Shown here piece by piece: positions 35,451 through 43,740 of a stretch of 64,000 bases of DNA; within the stretch, counting starts at the first letter, position 1, and each line of letters starts with the position of its first letter. This DNA comes from Bacterioplanoides sp965219715. GTDB lineage: Bacteria > Pseudomonadota > Gammaproteobacteria > Pseudomonadales > Oceanobacteraceae. The notes beneath the pieces are model-generated. The model had not been told where the DNA came from. It worked only from the letters and a program-made list of their open reading frames with translations, and did no database searches. Made by a program: the position numbers and the translations under genes. The stretch spans positions 124,001 to 188,000 of the forward strand of contig NZ_OZ244785.1 of the NCBI RefSeq assembly GCF_965219715.1. Reading direction: 5' to 3'.

Positions 35451-35543
35451 TTAAAGGCTATGCGAAGGAAGATAAATCGCCAGACTGCAAAAAGCGATAA
35501 GCAGGATGCCAGCCAGGCCGCTGATCGTATTTTCAATTGTCAT
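35451..35543 (-). CDS. 30-residue single-span membrane protein
   Basis: A short frame with ATG at 35543, preceded at seven bases by AAGGA, which is a strong ribosome binding site. It encodes a polar start (MTIENT), then a hydrophobic span (ISGLAGILLIAFCSLAIYL), then PSHSL and a stop. The arrangement is that of small accessory membrane proteins such as KdpF or CydX, but no sequence match to a named one is claimed. It lies between the TetR gene and the PGPGW-like protein on the minus strand. Its reality rests on the ribosome binding site and membrane-like composition. Confidence 0.5.
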   Translation of the reverse strand: MTIENTISGLAGILLIAFCSLAIYLPSHSL

Positions 35544-35615
35544 AACACAGTCCTTACGAGTGAGATACCTGATCACTTTAATCGAATCCGCTACCATTGT
35601 AAATGATAATAAATA

Positions 35616-35897
35616 TCATTTGTGTCTTTGGCGGGTTTTTTCCGGATCCGTGTCTTCGATAAGTTCACGCAGAAAGGCGGGCATTCGCTTTCCTAGCTGA
35701 TTCAGTCGCGCGGATGACTGACGGTATTTCAGCCGTAACCGAATCAACCAATGACGCACTGCCGGAACCACGCTGACCAGCAGTGACAAACCGACCAGAA
35801 TACTCACTAATCCCAGTGGTATGGGCAATGGAGTAATCACGATTCCTAATAAAATCAGCAGGATAGCTGCGGTAAATTTTGCACTGCGCTTGATCAT
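35616..35897 (-). CDS. PGPGW-like small membrane protein
   Basis: A 93-residue protein with two close membrane segments (residues 8-23 and 28-47) joined by the turn PLPIPLG, which resembles the PGPGW motif of a small transmembrane family. A basic, hydrophilic tail (WLIRLRLKYRQSSARLNQLGK onward, shown here as motif only) follows in the cytoplasm. Function is unknown. The 30-residue ORF lies 72 bases downstream on the same strand, and greB is divergent. Confidence 0.7.
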   Translation of the reverse strand: MIKRSAKFTAAILLILLGIVITPLPIPLGLVSILVGLSLLVSVVPAVRHWLIRLRLKYRQSSARLNQLGKRMPAFLRELIEDTDPEKTRQRHK

Positions 35898-35993
35898 TCG
35901 GCTATAAAGAGTCCTGAAAGAGAGCCACTGTTACACAGTCTTATTGCGATGCTGTGACGGCAGTTACCCGGAATTAGAGAAATGGTCTGATTT

Positions 35994-36548
35994 ATGAGTG
36001 ACCCAAATAAAAAACCACTGCCTAAGCGTAGTCTGTTAATCACTCCGGAAGGAGAGCAAGCGCTGCGGGAAGAGCATGACTATTTATGGAGGGTAGAGCG
36101 CCCGAGAGTTACCCAGCAGGTTTCTGATGCGGCAAAGCTGGGTGATCGCTCTGAAAATGCCGAGTACATCTATGGTAAAAAACGTTTGCGCCAGATTGAT
36201 AGCCGGTTACGTTTTTTGCGTAAGCGTATGGAGGCATTGACGGTGGTTGACCGTGAACCCGCCGACAAACACAAAGTGTATTTTGGTGCCTGGATTGAGC
36301 TGGAAGATGATGATGAAGAATTATACCGTTATCGAATTGTCGGTGAGGATGAGATAGATCTGAAGCGTGGTTATATCAGTGTGGACGCGCCACTTGCTCG
36401 TGGATTGATGGGGAAGGAATTGGATGACGAAGTCGAAATTCGTCTGCCAAAGGGCATTGAAAACTACTGCATCGTAGCGGTGAGCTACAGCAAACCCGAT
36501 TGGGATCAGGGCGAACGACAAGGTCATCGCTGGGCCGATAATCATTAA
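35994..36548 (+). CDS. greB: Transcript cleavage factor GreB
   Basis: A 184-residue factor that enters the RNA polymerase secondary channel and stimulates cleavage of backtracked RNA. The N-terminal coiled coil carries the acidic tip region DAAKLGDRSENAEYIYGKK, and the C-terminal FKBP-like domain includes GEDEIDLKRGYISVDAPLA and LMGKELDDEVEIRLP. The LITPEG start and the RRLRQID-like basic patch favour GreB over GreA. The C-terminal 25 residues extend a little beyond E. coli GreB. Confidence 0.93.
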   Translation: MSDPNKKPLPKRSLLITPEGEQALREEHDYLWRVERPRVTQQVSDAAKLGDRSENAEYIYGKKRLRQIDSRLRFLRKRMEALTVVDREPADKHKVYFGAWIELEDDDEELYRYRIVGEDEIDLKRGYISVDAPLARGLMGKELDDEVEIRLPKGIENYCIVAVSYSKPDWDQGERQGHRWADNH

Positions 36549-36635
36549 CACCCGGTAAATAAAGTTAACGAAATCCTCCCCTGTTGCCGATAGCCAGATT
36601 AGTAGCAGCTGCTAGTCTTATTGCAGGAGGGTTTT

Positions 36636-37091
36636 ATGTCCAAACTTGTTTATCTGTTTGCTGGCCTGTTTGTGAATAGCGCCGTGCTGGCTAACAACAA
36701 CGCCACACCGCTGAAAGATGTCTACAAATTGCCGGTCTGGGTTGATCAGGTTCAGCGTGTCTGTCCCTGGAAGTCAAAGGCCGGGAGTGGTTATGTACGC
36801 ATGATTCGCACAGAAGTGGATGGCCGTCATGGCTTGTTTCTGCAATGGGTGCGAAAAGGCATTGCCGGTGCTCCTACTCAACCAACATCGACAGTTCTTG
36901 TTGAAGAACTGACCCATGAATTTCCGGTAAGGCTGGAAATGCCCAAAGCAAAGTTGTTACCGAATAGTTGCCAGCTGTCGGCAACGGCGGAAAATATTAA
37001 TACAGAACGACGTTATATGATGACGTTTACGCTGAAGGGGCCGGGTAGCTACGATATGCAGGTTACCCGTTTGTATGAAGGTGGACTGTAG
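36636..37091 (+). CDS. Secreted protein of unknown function
   Basis: A 151-residue protein starting at the ATG at 36636, right after a GCAGGAGGG ribosome binding site. Residues 1-19 form a signal peptide (MSKLVYLFAGLFVNSAVLA). The mature part is a small beta-rich domain with two cysteines (VQRVCPWKSKAG and NSCQLSA), which could form a disulphide in the periplasm. No family was recognised. It is convergent with ttcA, ten bases apart. Confidence 0.75.
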   Translation: MSKLVYLFAGLFVNSAVLANNNATPLKDVYKLPVWVDQVQRVCPWKSKAGSGYVRMIRTEVDGRHGLFLQWVRKGIAGAPTQPTSTVLVEELTHEFPVRLEMPKAKLLPNSCQLSATAENINTERRYMMTFTLKGPGSYDMQVTRLYEGGL

Positions 37092-37101
37092 GGATTGCTG
37101 C

Positions 37102-38025
37102 TTAGTCCACCTGAACAACGTCCAGTAAATTCAGGTTTTTCCCCAGGTGTGGACCTTCCTGCTGCTCCTGCAGGCCTTTGAAGTCGAACAGATTCGTATC
37201 ACCCAGCTGTGATGGGGCAACATTACATACCGCAGCAAAGATATTCTCACTGCGGCCTGGCTGGTCTTTATCCCATTGCGCCAACATTTGTTTAATATTC
37301 TGACGTTGCAGGTTTTCCTGAGAGCCACACAGATTGCACGGAATGATCGGAAATTCTTTAGCTGTTGCGAATTTCTCGATGTCCTTTTCTTTGCAATATG
37401 CCAGCGGGCGAATCAATACATGACGTTTATCATCGCTCAGCAATTTTGGTGGCATCGCTTTTAATTTACCGCCGTGGAACATATTCAGAAACAGCGTTTC
37501 GATAATGTCATCGCGGTGATGACCCAGAGCAATCTTGTTTGCGCCGATCTTTTCAGCAAAGCCGTAAAGGGTACCGCGGCGCAGGCGTGAACACAGGCTG
37601 CAAGTGGTTTTACCTTCAGGAATTATGTCTTTAACAACGCTGTACGTGTCTTTTTCGACGATGTGATAAGGCACACCAATGGATTCCAGATACGCTGGCA
37701 AAACTTCTTCAGGAAAGCCGGGTTGTTTCTGATCCATATTCACGGCAACCAGTTCAAACTTCACAGGAGCACTTTTTTGCAGGCTCATCAAAATGTCGAG
37801 CATGGTGTAGGAGTCTTTACCGCCGGACAGGCACACCATGATCTTATCGCCATCCTCGATCATATTGTAATCTTCGATGGCCTTACCGACATTACGACGA
37901 ATGCGCTTTTGCAACTTGTTAAAGTTGGTTTTTTGTTTGCGTTCTGCGAGTGGGTCAACAGGAGTTTCCGCTGACTGCTCGGGCTGATTCATGGTTGCAG
38001 GATCAAAAGTGGCAACGTCTTGCAT
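37102..38025 (-). CDS. ttcA: tRNA 2-thiocytidine biosynthesis protein TtcA
   Basis: ATP- and iron-sulfur-dependent enzyme that thiolates cytidine 32 of certain tRNAs. The 307-residue protein has the PP-loop CLSGGKDSYTML (near residue 66), the conserved CSLC pair (near 142) and CNLC (near 231), the cluster ligands of TtcA, plus ALGHHRDDIIETLFLN. The first 35 residues before the conserved core are a low-complexity extension. Its transcript direction is opposite to the preceding secreted protein gene. Confidence 0.95.
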   Translation of the reverse strand: MQDVATFDPATMNQPEQSAETPVDPLAERKQKTNFNKLQKRIRRNVGKAIEDYNMIEDGDKIMVCLSGGKDSYTMLDILMSLQKSAPVKFELVAVNMDQKQPGFPEEVLPAYLESIGVPYHIVEKDTYSVVKDIIPEGKTTCSLCSRLRRGTLYGFAEKIGANKIALGHHRDDIIETLFLNMFHGGKLKAMPPKLLSDDKRHVLIRPLAYCKEKDIEKFATAKEFPIIPCNLCGSQENLQRQNIKQMLAQWDKDQPGRSENIFAAVCNVAPSQLGDTNLFDFKGLQEQQEGPHLGKNLNLLDVVQVD

Positions 38026-38179
38026 GGCAGGGTACTGCTCCTGGAGTATTGTGCGGGCCAGCTGGCCGATTAAGCAGGGCTTTATATCAAAAACTGGCTA
38101 CTCAGGAAACTACTGTAAGGGTGGGAGTAACGATCGACAGTGGAATTCAGATTCTTTCCGGCTGTATTGACGCCCGGTC

Positions 38180-38674
38180 TCAAGCGACCTGTTCAACGCC
38201 TTCCACCAGCAACCGATAGTTATTGATAAAATGTTCACAGGTTGCATCGGATTTGGGGTGATAAAAGCGTTTCCACAGTTTTGCCAAAGTTTCGATATCG
38301 GCATCTGCTGGCAAGTCAAATTCCGGGTGGCGGATGTAACTCATCCAGGCAATGGCAGTGGCGTAGGACAAATTTGTGGTCAGCTCGGCATGCGGATGAT
38401 CGAGAAAGTCACGCTGGCTTGCGAGGCCACGGACCACGCTGGCAAGATCCGGTTGCTGGGCAAGGAAGTCATCCCAGATATGGCGATGAGTTAAACCGTG
38501 AATCTGATAAATCCCCAGACCTTTTTGTCCGGAAGTTTTTATATGAGAGCCCATCGCCGATTCTTGAGCAGCAGTTCCCAGCAGCAGTTTTAATGCGGCT
38601 TTGTTTGTAATCTGCAAACGTTGCAGTGTGGGTTTGATGACCCAGCGTTTCAGTTCCTGCGTGCAAATTCCCAT
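38180..38674 (-). CDS. Lysozyme-like-fold protein, possibly a domesticated muramidase
   Basis: A 164-residue protein from the ATG at 38674, with GAGGA six bases upstream; a longer open frame to 38698 lacks this. There is no signal peptide or membrane segment. The middle reads LLLGTAAQESAMG ... GQKGLGIYQIHGLTHR, an Glu-containing helix followed by a glycine-rich IYQI strand, like the catalytic region of phage-type and soluble transglycosylases. The C-terminal half is helical (LWKRFYHPKSDATCEHFINNY). A phage-derived origin is possible but no other phage gene is nearby. Confidence in the fold is moderate. Confidence 0.6.
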   Translation of the reverse strand: MGICTQELKRWVIKPTLQRLQITNKAALKLLLGTAAQESAMGSHIKTSGQKGLGIYQIHGLTHRHIWDDFLAQQPDLASVVRGLASQRDFLDHPHAELTTNLSYATAIAWMSYIRHPEFDLPADADIETLAKLWKRFYHPKSDATCEHFINNYRLLVEGVEQVA

Positions 38675-38920
38675 AATCAGTCCTCTGTGTCCTGGCATTG
38701 CAGGTCAATTGATTGTTTGACAGTCAATCGGCCGAGTGGGTGCATTACTACCTTAGAAGAACTTTGTTAGTGCTGCCCCGTTTATATTCAAATAATCGAC
38801 GTCAAAAACACGAATTCCGACTAAAGTTTGAGCATGTCTTATGCCAATAGCGGAAAAGAAGGGGCGTTAGTCAGGTGATGTGCTTATTTCAGGTTTTTTA
38901 TCAATATTCTCCAGGCAATA

Positions 38921-38947
38921 AAAAACCCGGACTAGCCGGGTTTATTT
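38921..38947 (-). terminator. Intrinsic terminator of the fnr gene
   Basis: AAACCCGG-ctagt-CCGGGTTT (minus strand sense) forms an 8-bp stem followed by TTTTTTA, immediately downstream of the fnr stop codon. Confidence 0.85.
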
Positions 38948-38961
38948 GTATCAGGCAAAAC

Positions 38962-39723
38962 TTATTCGTCTTCGTGACCACATTCGTCTTCAGACACCAA
39001 ACCAGCCAACTCATTTAAGGTATCCAGATCCTGCAGGATAATTTCTTTACCCTGAGTTTCGATCATGCCGTTTTTCTGGAAACGGGTGAATACACGGCTA
39101 ATGGTCTCAACGGCCAGGCCAAGGTGATTACTGATATCCACCCGTGACATTGGCAGACGGAAATGGGTCGCAGAGAAACCACGACGGGCATAGCGGGTGG
39201 AAATGTCCATCAGGAAGGACGCAACACGCTCTTCTGCATTTTTCTTGCTCAGCAGCAGCATCATATTCTGGTCGTGGCGAATTTCTGTGCCCATCGTGCG
39301 CATCAGCTGCTTGCGCAGATCCGGCAGTTCATCCGCCAGTTCATCCAGCTGGCTCAATGGAATTTCGCAGACGGTGGTGGTTTCCAGTGCTTTTGCCGAC
39401 AACGGATAAAAGTCGTTGTTGTAGCCAGCCAGGCCCACCAGTTCACTGGCTAGATGGAAGCCAGTAATCTGCTCTTCACCATTAGATGCCAGCGTGTACG
39501 TTTTTAATGCGCCGGTACGCACGGCAAAGACCGACTGAAACGGCTCACCTTGCTGAAACAACAACTGGCCTTTCTGAATAGGGCGACCACGGCGGATAAT
39601 ATCGTCGAGACGTTCCATATCGTTATCGTTGAGCGATAACGGCAGACACAACGCATTTAATGAGCAGGTCTGGCAATGGGGTTGAGTACCACGTAGTGGT
39701 GTAGTTGATATTGAAGATTTCAT
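38962..39723 (-). CDS. fnr: Fnr/Anr-family oxygen-sensing regulator
   Basis: A 253-residue CRP-family activator. The [4Fe-4S] cluster cysteines are in HCQTCSLNALC (residues about 17-26) plus one in TTVCEIP (near 118). The cyclic-nucleotide-like fold has VFAVRTGALKTYT, the dimer helix lies near 130-150, and the recognition helix contains GLAVETISRVFTRF, whose E-xx-SR residues give TTGAT-type half-sites. All sensing residues are intact, so it should switch off with oxygen. It sits downstream of the cbb3 genes it probably controls. This is called Anr in Pseudomonas. A terminator follows. Confidence 0.95.
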   Translation of the reverse strand: MKSSISTTPLRGTQPHCQTCSLNALCLPLSLNDNDMERLDDIIRRGRPIQKGQLLFQQGEPFQSVFAVRTGALKTYTLASNGEEQITGFHLASELVGLAGYNNDFYPLSAKALETTTVCEIPLSQLDELADELPDLRKQLMRTMGTEIRHDQNMMLLLSKKNAEERVASFLMDISTRYARRGFSATHFRLPMSRVDISNHLGLAVETISRVFTRFQKNGMIETQGKEIILQDLDTLNELAGLVSEDECGHEDE

Positions 39724-39806
39724 AACGCGTCCCGAATCACAACTCCATAGCTACAGAGTTATTGGGTTGAGGCAAAAAAACTGGCCCTATGTTCCTAGTG
39801 ACAGAG

Positions 39807-40487
39807 CTATCTGTCAAGAATTGGCAACCATACAGAACTGATCGTCCATAATCCGTAACCAATTAGCAGCATGCCTGCGGCTTGTTTTGTTACCTGATGA
39901 TTTAAAAATCGACTCAGACTTGCCGCCGCCAGGCTACCGGCAAACAGCGCAGGCAATGTACCCAGACCAAATGCCGCCATGGTTGTTGCCCCCATCAGTG
40001 GATCGCCATTGGCTGCCACCCAACTGAGAGTGCTGTATATCAGACCACAAGGCAGCCATCCCCAGACCATTCCCAGAGCAAATCGGGAGCTCAGGCTGGT
40101 TTTGCCCATCAGCTTACCGGCGCTCGGTTGAATACGTTTCCAGAACCATTGGCCTGCCTGCTCAACCCGCGTTAGCCAAGTGGCCCAACGCGCGACATAA
40201 AGCCCCATTAACACCAGCATAACGCCGGCCAGGGAGCGCAGCAGCAATAACAGTGTGTCGTGTTGTTGTTGCAGCCAGAGGCCGGCCAGGCCAACCAGGC
40301 CACCGGCAAAGGTGTAAGAGCTGATGCGGCCGAGGTTGAACGCAAGAATGGCGGAAAATTTGCCGCTACTGGCGGTGGCGCTGTTGTTACCGACCGCTGC
40401 CGCTATGCCGCCACACATGACCAAGCAATGGCTGGCACCAAACAAACCGATCAGCAGGGCGGTTATCAGCGAAAGTGGTTCAACCAT
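39807..40487 (-). CDS. Sulfite exporter TauE/SafE-like membrane protein of the cbb3 cluster
   Basis: A 226-residue protein with about six membrane segments. HCLVMCGGIAAA (near residue 21) and VWGWLPCGLIYS (near 140) are conserved Cys/His-bearing elements of the DsbD-like/TauE family members that lie beside ccoS in pseudomonads. These are thought to take part in copper supply or cytochrome maturation, which is not proven. It lies six bases after ccoS, so it belongs to the ccoHIS transcript, and fnr is 83 bases further on. Confidence 0.85.
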   Translation of the reverse strand: MVEPLSLITALLIGLFGASHCLVMCGGIAAAVGNNSATASSGKFSAILAFNLGRISSYTFAGGLVGLAGLWLQQQHDTLLLLLRSLAGVMLVLMGLYVARWATWLTRVEQAGQWFWKRIQPSAGKLMGKTSLSSRFALGMVWGWLPCGLIYSTLSWVAANGDPLMGATTMAAFGLGTLPALFAGSLAAASLSRFLNHQVTKQAAGMLLIGYGLWTISSVWLPILDR

Positions 40488-40493
40488 TGGCCG

Positions 40494-40706
40494 TTACTCG
40501 GAATCTTGAGTCTGACTGTTTTTGGCTTCGGGCGTTTGTGGCTGTTTGGCCGATGGCGCTTCCGGCTCGTCATCATCAAACAGGATTTTGTGCGCCGGTG
40601 AATCCATATCATCGAATTGACCGCTGCGCACTGCCCAGAAGAAGATACCAATGGCAATGCTCAACAGCACCAGTGATAGCGGTACCAGGACGTAGATAAT
40701 ATCCAT
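40494..40706 (-). CDS. ccoS: cbb3 oxidase maturation protein CcoS
   Basis: A 70-residue protein with one N-terminal membrane span (MDIIYVLVPLSLVLLSIAIG) followed by the family motif FFWAVRSGQFDDMDSPAHKIL. The C-terminal 25 residues are acidic and variable. CcoS is needed to deliver haem and copper to CcoN in Rhodobacter. It starts two bases after the ccoI stop. Confidence 0.93.
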   Translation of the reverse strand: MDIIYVLVPLSLVLLSIAIGIFFWAVRSGQFDDMDSPAHKILFDDDEPEAPSAKQPQTPEAKNSQTQDSE

Positions 40707-40708
40707 AA

Positions 40709-43126
40709 TTAGTTTCCGGAGTGTTTGCGCGCCAGACTTGTCAGACGCAGGGCATTACTAACAACCAGCAGAGAGCTGAATGCCATACCAATGGCCGCTG
40801 CCCATGGCGGAATTAAACCAATCGCGGCCAGTGGCAGAGCCAGCAGATTATACAGCAATGCCCAGGCAATATTCTGGCGAATAATGCGGTGTGTTGCCGC
40901 ACTGCCATCAATTGCTGTTAGCAGCACTTCTAAGCGGCCATTGGTCAGAATGGTATCAGCATTGGTCTTGGCCAGGTCGGTAGCTTCGTTCACCGCCAGC
41001 GATATATCGGCACCCGCAAGTACCGGCACATCATTGATGCCATCACCAGCCATTAAGATCCGTTCGCCATTCGCTTGCCATTGTTTAACGGCTGCTAGTT
41101 TCTGTTCCGGGCTCACGCCAAACTGCAAGTCGTCGATACCGAGCTGTTCCGCGACATATTGCCCGGACTGGCTCGGATCGCCGGTCAGCAGCGCCGTTTT
41201 GATGCCTCGTTGCTGTAAACCTGCCAGTAAGCGATAAGATGATTTGCGCAATGAGTCGTTAATCTGAATCCACGCCAGTGGTTGTTCATCACTGGCAAGT
41301 AACAACCATTGTCCTTGTTGGTTGGCTTCGGGAGGCGTTATTTCTTCGTGCCAGGCAAAAGCAGGGTGGCCGAGCCGAAGCGTCTGTTGTTGCCAGTTGC
41401 CCTGAATCCCTTGTGCAGGAATCTGTTCGATGTCTGTTACGGTTTCCGGGGCGATATCACGAAACGCTTTGGCGATTGGATGGCTGGAATGCTCTTCCAG
41501 TCCGGAAGCCAGTGCCAGAATCTGCTGCTGATTAATATCGGCCAGAGGGATTACCTGCTCCAGCGTCAAGCGGCCAAGTGTCAGAGTGCCGGTTTTATCA
41601 AATACGACGCGGTCGATCTGAGGCAATGTTTCCAGAACATGGCCTTTACTGATTAATAAACCTGCCTCACGAAGGGCGGCGGTGGCCGCCGTTAGTGCCG
41701 TTGGCGTTGCCAAAGACAGTGCGCAAGGGCAGGTGACAACCAGTACCGATAACGCGATAAAGAATGCGTGCTCATTTCCCTGCCAGGCCCAGAAACCAAA
41801 TACTGAGCCTGAAATCAGCAGAACTGCTGCGACAAAACGACTGGCGATCCGGTCGGCCAATAGCGCAATCTGTGGCTTCTCCTGTTGCGCACGATCCATT
41901 AAACGCATAATGGTTGAAAGCTGTGCTTCAGCGCCGGTGGCGGTGACTTTCATCAACATCGGGCTTTCGACATTGAAGGTACCACCAATCAGGCTGTCGC
42001 CCGGTGACTTGGTTAATGGCAGGTATTCGCCGGTCAATGCGGCTTCGTCGACCGAGCTTTGACCTTCAATAACCTCGCCATCTGCCGGGATCGCATGGCC
42101 GGGCTTCAGGCGCAGAATATCACCGACACGAATTTCTTCGCTGCTGATGACATGGTCGTCTTCACCTTCAACAACCTTCAGAGCGACGTTGGGCAGCAAC
42201 GTCATCAGATTGTTACCGGCTTTCCCCATACGATGGCGGGCGCGCATTTCCAGATAGCGGCCTAGCAGTAGAAAGAAGGTGAACATACAGACGGAATCAA
42301 AATAGACTTCAACGCCCTGATTGAAGGTGCTCCAGATGCTGGCGCCAAAAGCCAGCAGAATGGCCAGTGAGACCGGTACATCCATGGTCAGGTGGCGGGT
42401 TTTCAGATCGCGGATGGCGGCCATAAAAAACGGTTTGGCACTGAACAGTACAACCGGCAGGGTCAGCAACATGGCGGCAAAGCGCATAAAGACTTCATAT
42501 TGTGCCGCCATACCCACGTAAAGAGGCACAGACAGCATCATCACCTGCATCATGCCGATGCCGGCTACGGCCAGACGACGGATGGCTTGTTTACCTTCCC
42601 GGGTGCGTTGCTCTTCTTGCTCCGTAGCGGAAAACGGTGACGCGCGATAACCAAGGCGGTAAATGGCTTCGACCAGATGGGAGACCGGAACCTTATCGTA
42701 GTTCCAGCGAATCACAAGGCGATGGTTCGATAAGTTAAGTACCGCGTTATCAACTCCATCAAGTTGATTCATACGGTGTTCGATCAGCCAGGCGCACGCA
42801 GCACAGCTGATGCCATCGATGATCAGAGTGGCTTCTGCTAAATCGCCATTACGGGCGACAAAGTTGCGCTGTAATGCTTCCGAGTCATAAAGCTTGAGAG
42901 TATCACGCGCAGTCAGATCCTGATCATCACCGTCAGCCGGAGATAACTCGGGTAACTCAGTTCTGTGTTTGTAATAGTCTTTCAGGCCGCTGGCGATAAT
43001 GGTTTCAGCAACGGCCCTACAGCCCGGGCAACACATGGGTTGTTGCTGTCCGTCAATTTCAGTCGACCAGCGATCGCCTTCGTCGGTGAGCTCACCGCAG
43101 TGAAAACAGCTTTGATGTGTACTCAT
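40709..43126 (-). CDS. ccoI: Copper-exporting P1-type ATPase CcoI (FixI)
   Basis: An 805-residue P-type ATPase that supplies copper for CcoN maturation in the membrane/periplasm. The N-terminal Cys-rich segment (CFHCGELT ... CCPGCRAVAETI, residues 7-45) and HMA domain with GISCAACAWLIEHRM (near 112) are typical. Later motifs are CPCALSLATP (near 472), FDKTGTLT (near 512) and GDGINDVPVL (near 690). Start codon overlaps the ccoH stop (ATGA). Eight membrane segments are expected. Confidence 0.96.
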   Translation of the reverse strand: MSTHQSCFHCGELTDEGDRWSTEIDGQQQPMCCPGCRAVAETIIASGLKDYYKHRTELPELSPADGDDQDLTARDTLKLYDSEALQRNFVARNGDLAEATLIIDGISCAACAWLIEHRMNQLDGVDNAVLNLSNHRLVIRWNYDKVPVSHLVEAIYRLGYRASPFSATEQEEQRTREGKQAIRRLAVAGIGMMQVMMLSVPLYVGMAAQYEVFMRFAAMLLTLPVVLFSAKPFFMAAIRDLKTRHLTMDVPVSLAILLAFGASIWSTFNQGVEVYFDSVCMFTFFLLLGRYLEMRARHRMGKAGNNLMTLLPNVALKVVEGEDDHVISSEEIRVGDILRLKPGHAIPADGEVIEGQSSVDEAALTGEYLPLTKSPGDSLIGGTFNVESPMLMKVTATGAEAQLSTIMRLMDRAQQEKPQIALLADRIASRFVAAVLLISGSVFGFWAWQGNEHAFFIALSVLVVTCPCALSLATPTALTAATAALREAGLLISKGHVLETLPQIDRVVFDKTGTLTLGRLTLEQVIPLADINQQQILALASGLEEHSSHPIAKAFRDIAPETVTDIEQIPAQGIQGNWQQQTLRLGHPAFAWHEEITPPEANQQGQWLLLASDEQPLAWIQINDSLRKSSYRLLAGLQQRGIKTALLTGDPSQSGQYVAEQLGIDDLQFGVSPEQKLAAVKQWQANGERILMAGDGINDVPVLAGADISLAVNEATDLAKTNADTILTNGRLEVLLTAIDGSAATHRIIRQNIAWALLYNLLALPLAAIGLIPPWAAAIGMAFSSLLVVSNALRLTSLARKHSGN

Positions 43127-43626
43127 TTGGAGCTAAGCGCAACTTCCTTACCGGCTTCGATAAAAGGATAAGCACGGATACGCCAGCCCTGATCCAGGCT
43201 GTCCAGCCAGATACGACGTTTGCCTGGCAGAGACATATCATTTACGCCGGCATAGCTGCCATCGGCCATTTTTTGTAATAGCAGAACCTGGTCCTGATCT
43301 TCCAGTGTTGGGTGAATCAGGGTCATTTTTAAGGTGTGTGGGTATTCGTCCAGATAACCATCGATGGTCACACGCACTTCATCTTCGGTGAAAATAGCGC
43401 TTCCGTTAACCTGCAGACGTTTGGCTTTCTTGTCTGACTCCTGATCCTGCGTGTAAGCCATGCCATCTTTGTAATAGCTATCGCTTACCAGAGAATCTTT
43501 ACCACTGAGCGCCGCGGATAACATCACGCCACCCCAGATAACGGCAATAATCGGGATTCCGGCAACCAGCAGCATATAAGGCTCCTGATACCAGCGGGTA
43601 ATGCGTTCTTGATTCTCAGGTTTCAT
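43123..43626 (-). CDS. ccoH: cbb3 oxidase maturation protein CcoH (FixH)
   Basis: A 167-residue protein with one N-terminal membrane span (PYMLLVAGIPIIAVIWGGVML) and a periplasmic domain typical of FixH (DSLVSDSYYKDGMAYTQDQESDKKA, shown here only as position near residue 45-70). CcoH interacts with CcoN and stabilises the assembled oxidase. It is the first gene of the ccoHIS transcript, separated from ccoG by a terminator. Confidence 0.92.
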   Translation of the reverse strand: MKPENQERITRWYQEPYMLLVAGIPIIAVIWGGVMLSAALSGKDSLVSDSYYKDGMAYTQDQESDKKAKRLQVNGSAIFTEDEVRVTIDGYLDEYPHTLKMTLIHPTLEDQDQVLLLQKMADGSYAGVNDMSLPGKRRIWLDSLDQGWRIRAYPFIEAGKEVALSSK

Positions 43627-43682
43627 CCGGACTCTCTTTGTGGTTATACAGCGCTAATCGCTATCGGGTAGCGGCTACCTAT

Positions 43683-43717
43683 AAAAAAACCGCCCAAGTT
43701 TAACGACTTGGGCGGTT
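43683..43717 (-). terminator. Terminator between ccoG and ccoH
   Basis: On the minus strand AACCGCCCAAGT and ACTTGGGCGGTT pair perfectly over 12 bp around a six-base loop, followed by a T-run. It follows the ccoG stop, so ccoHIS probably has its own promoter or depends on read-through. Confidence 0.92.
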
Positions 43718-43740
43718 GTGCTCTAGCACTTTGCGTTTAT

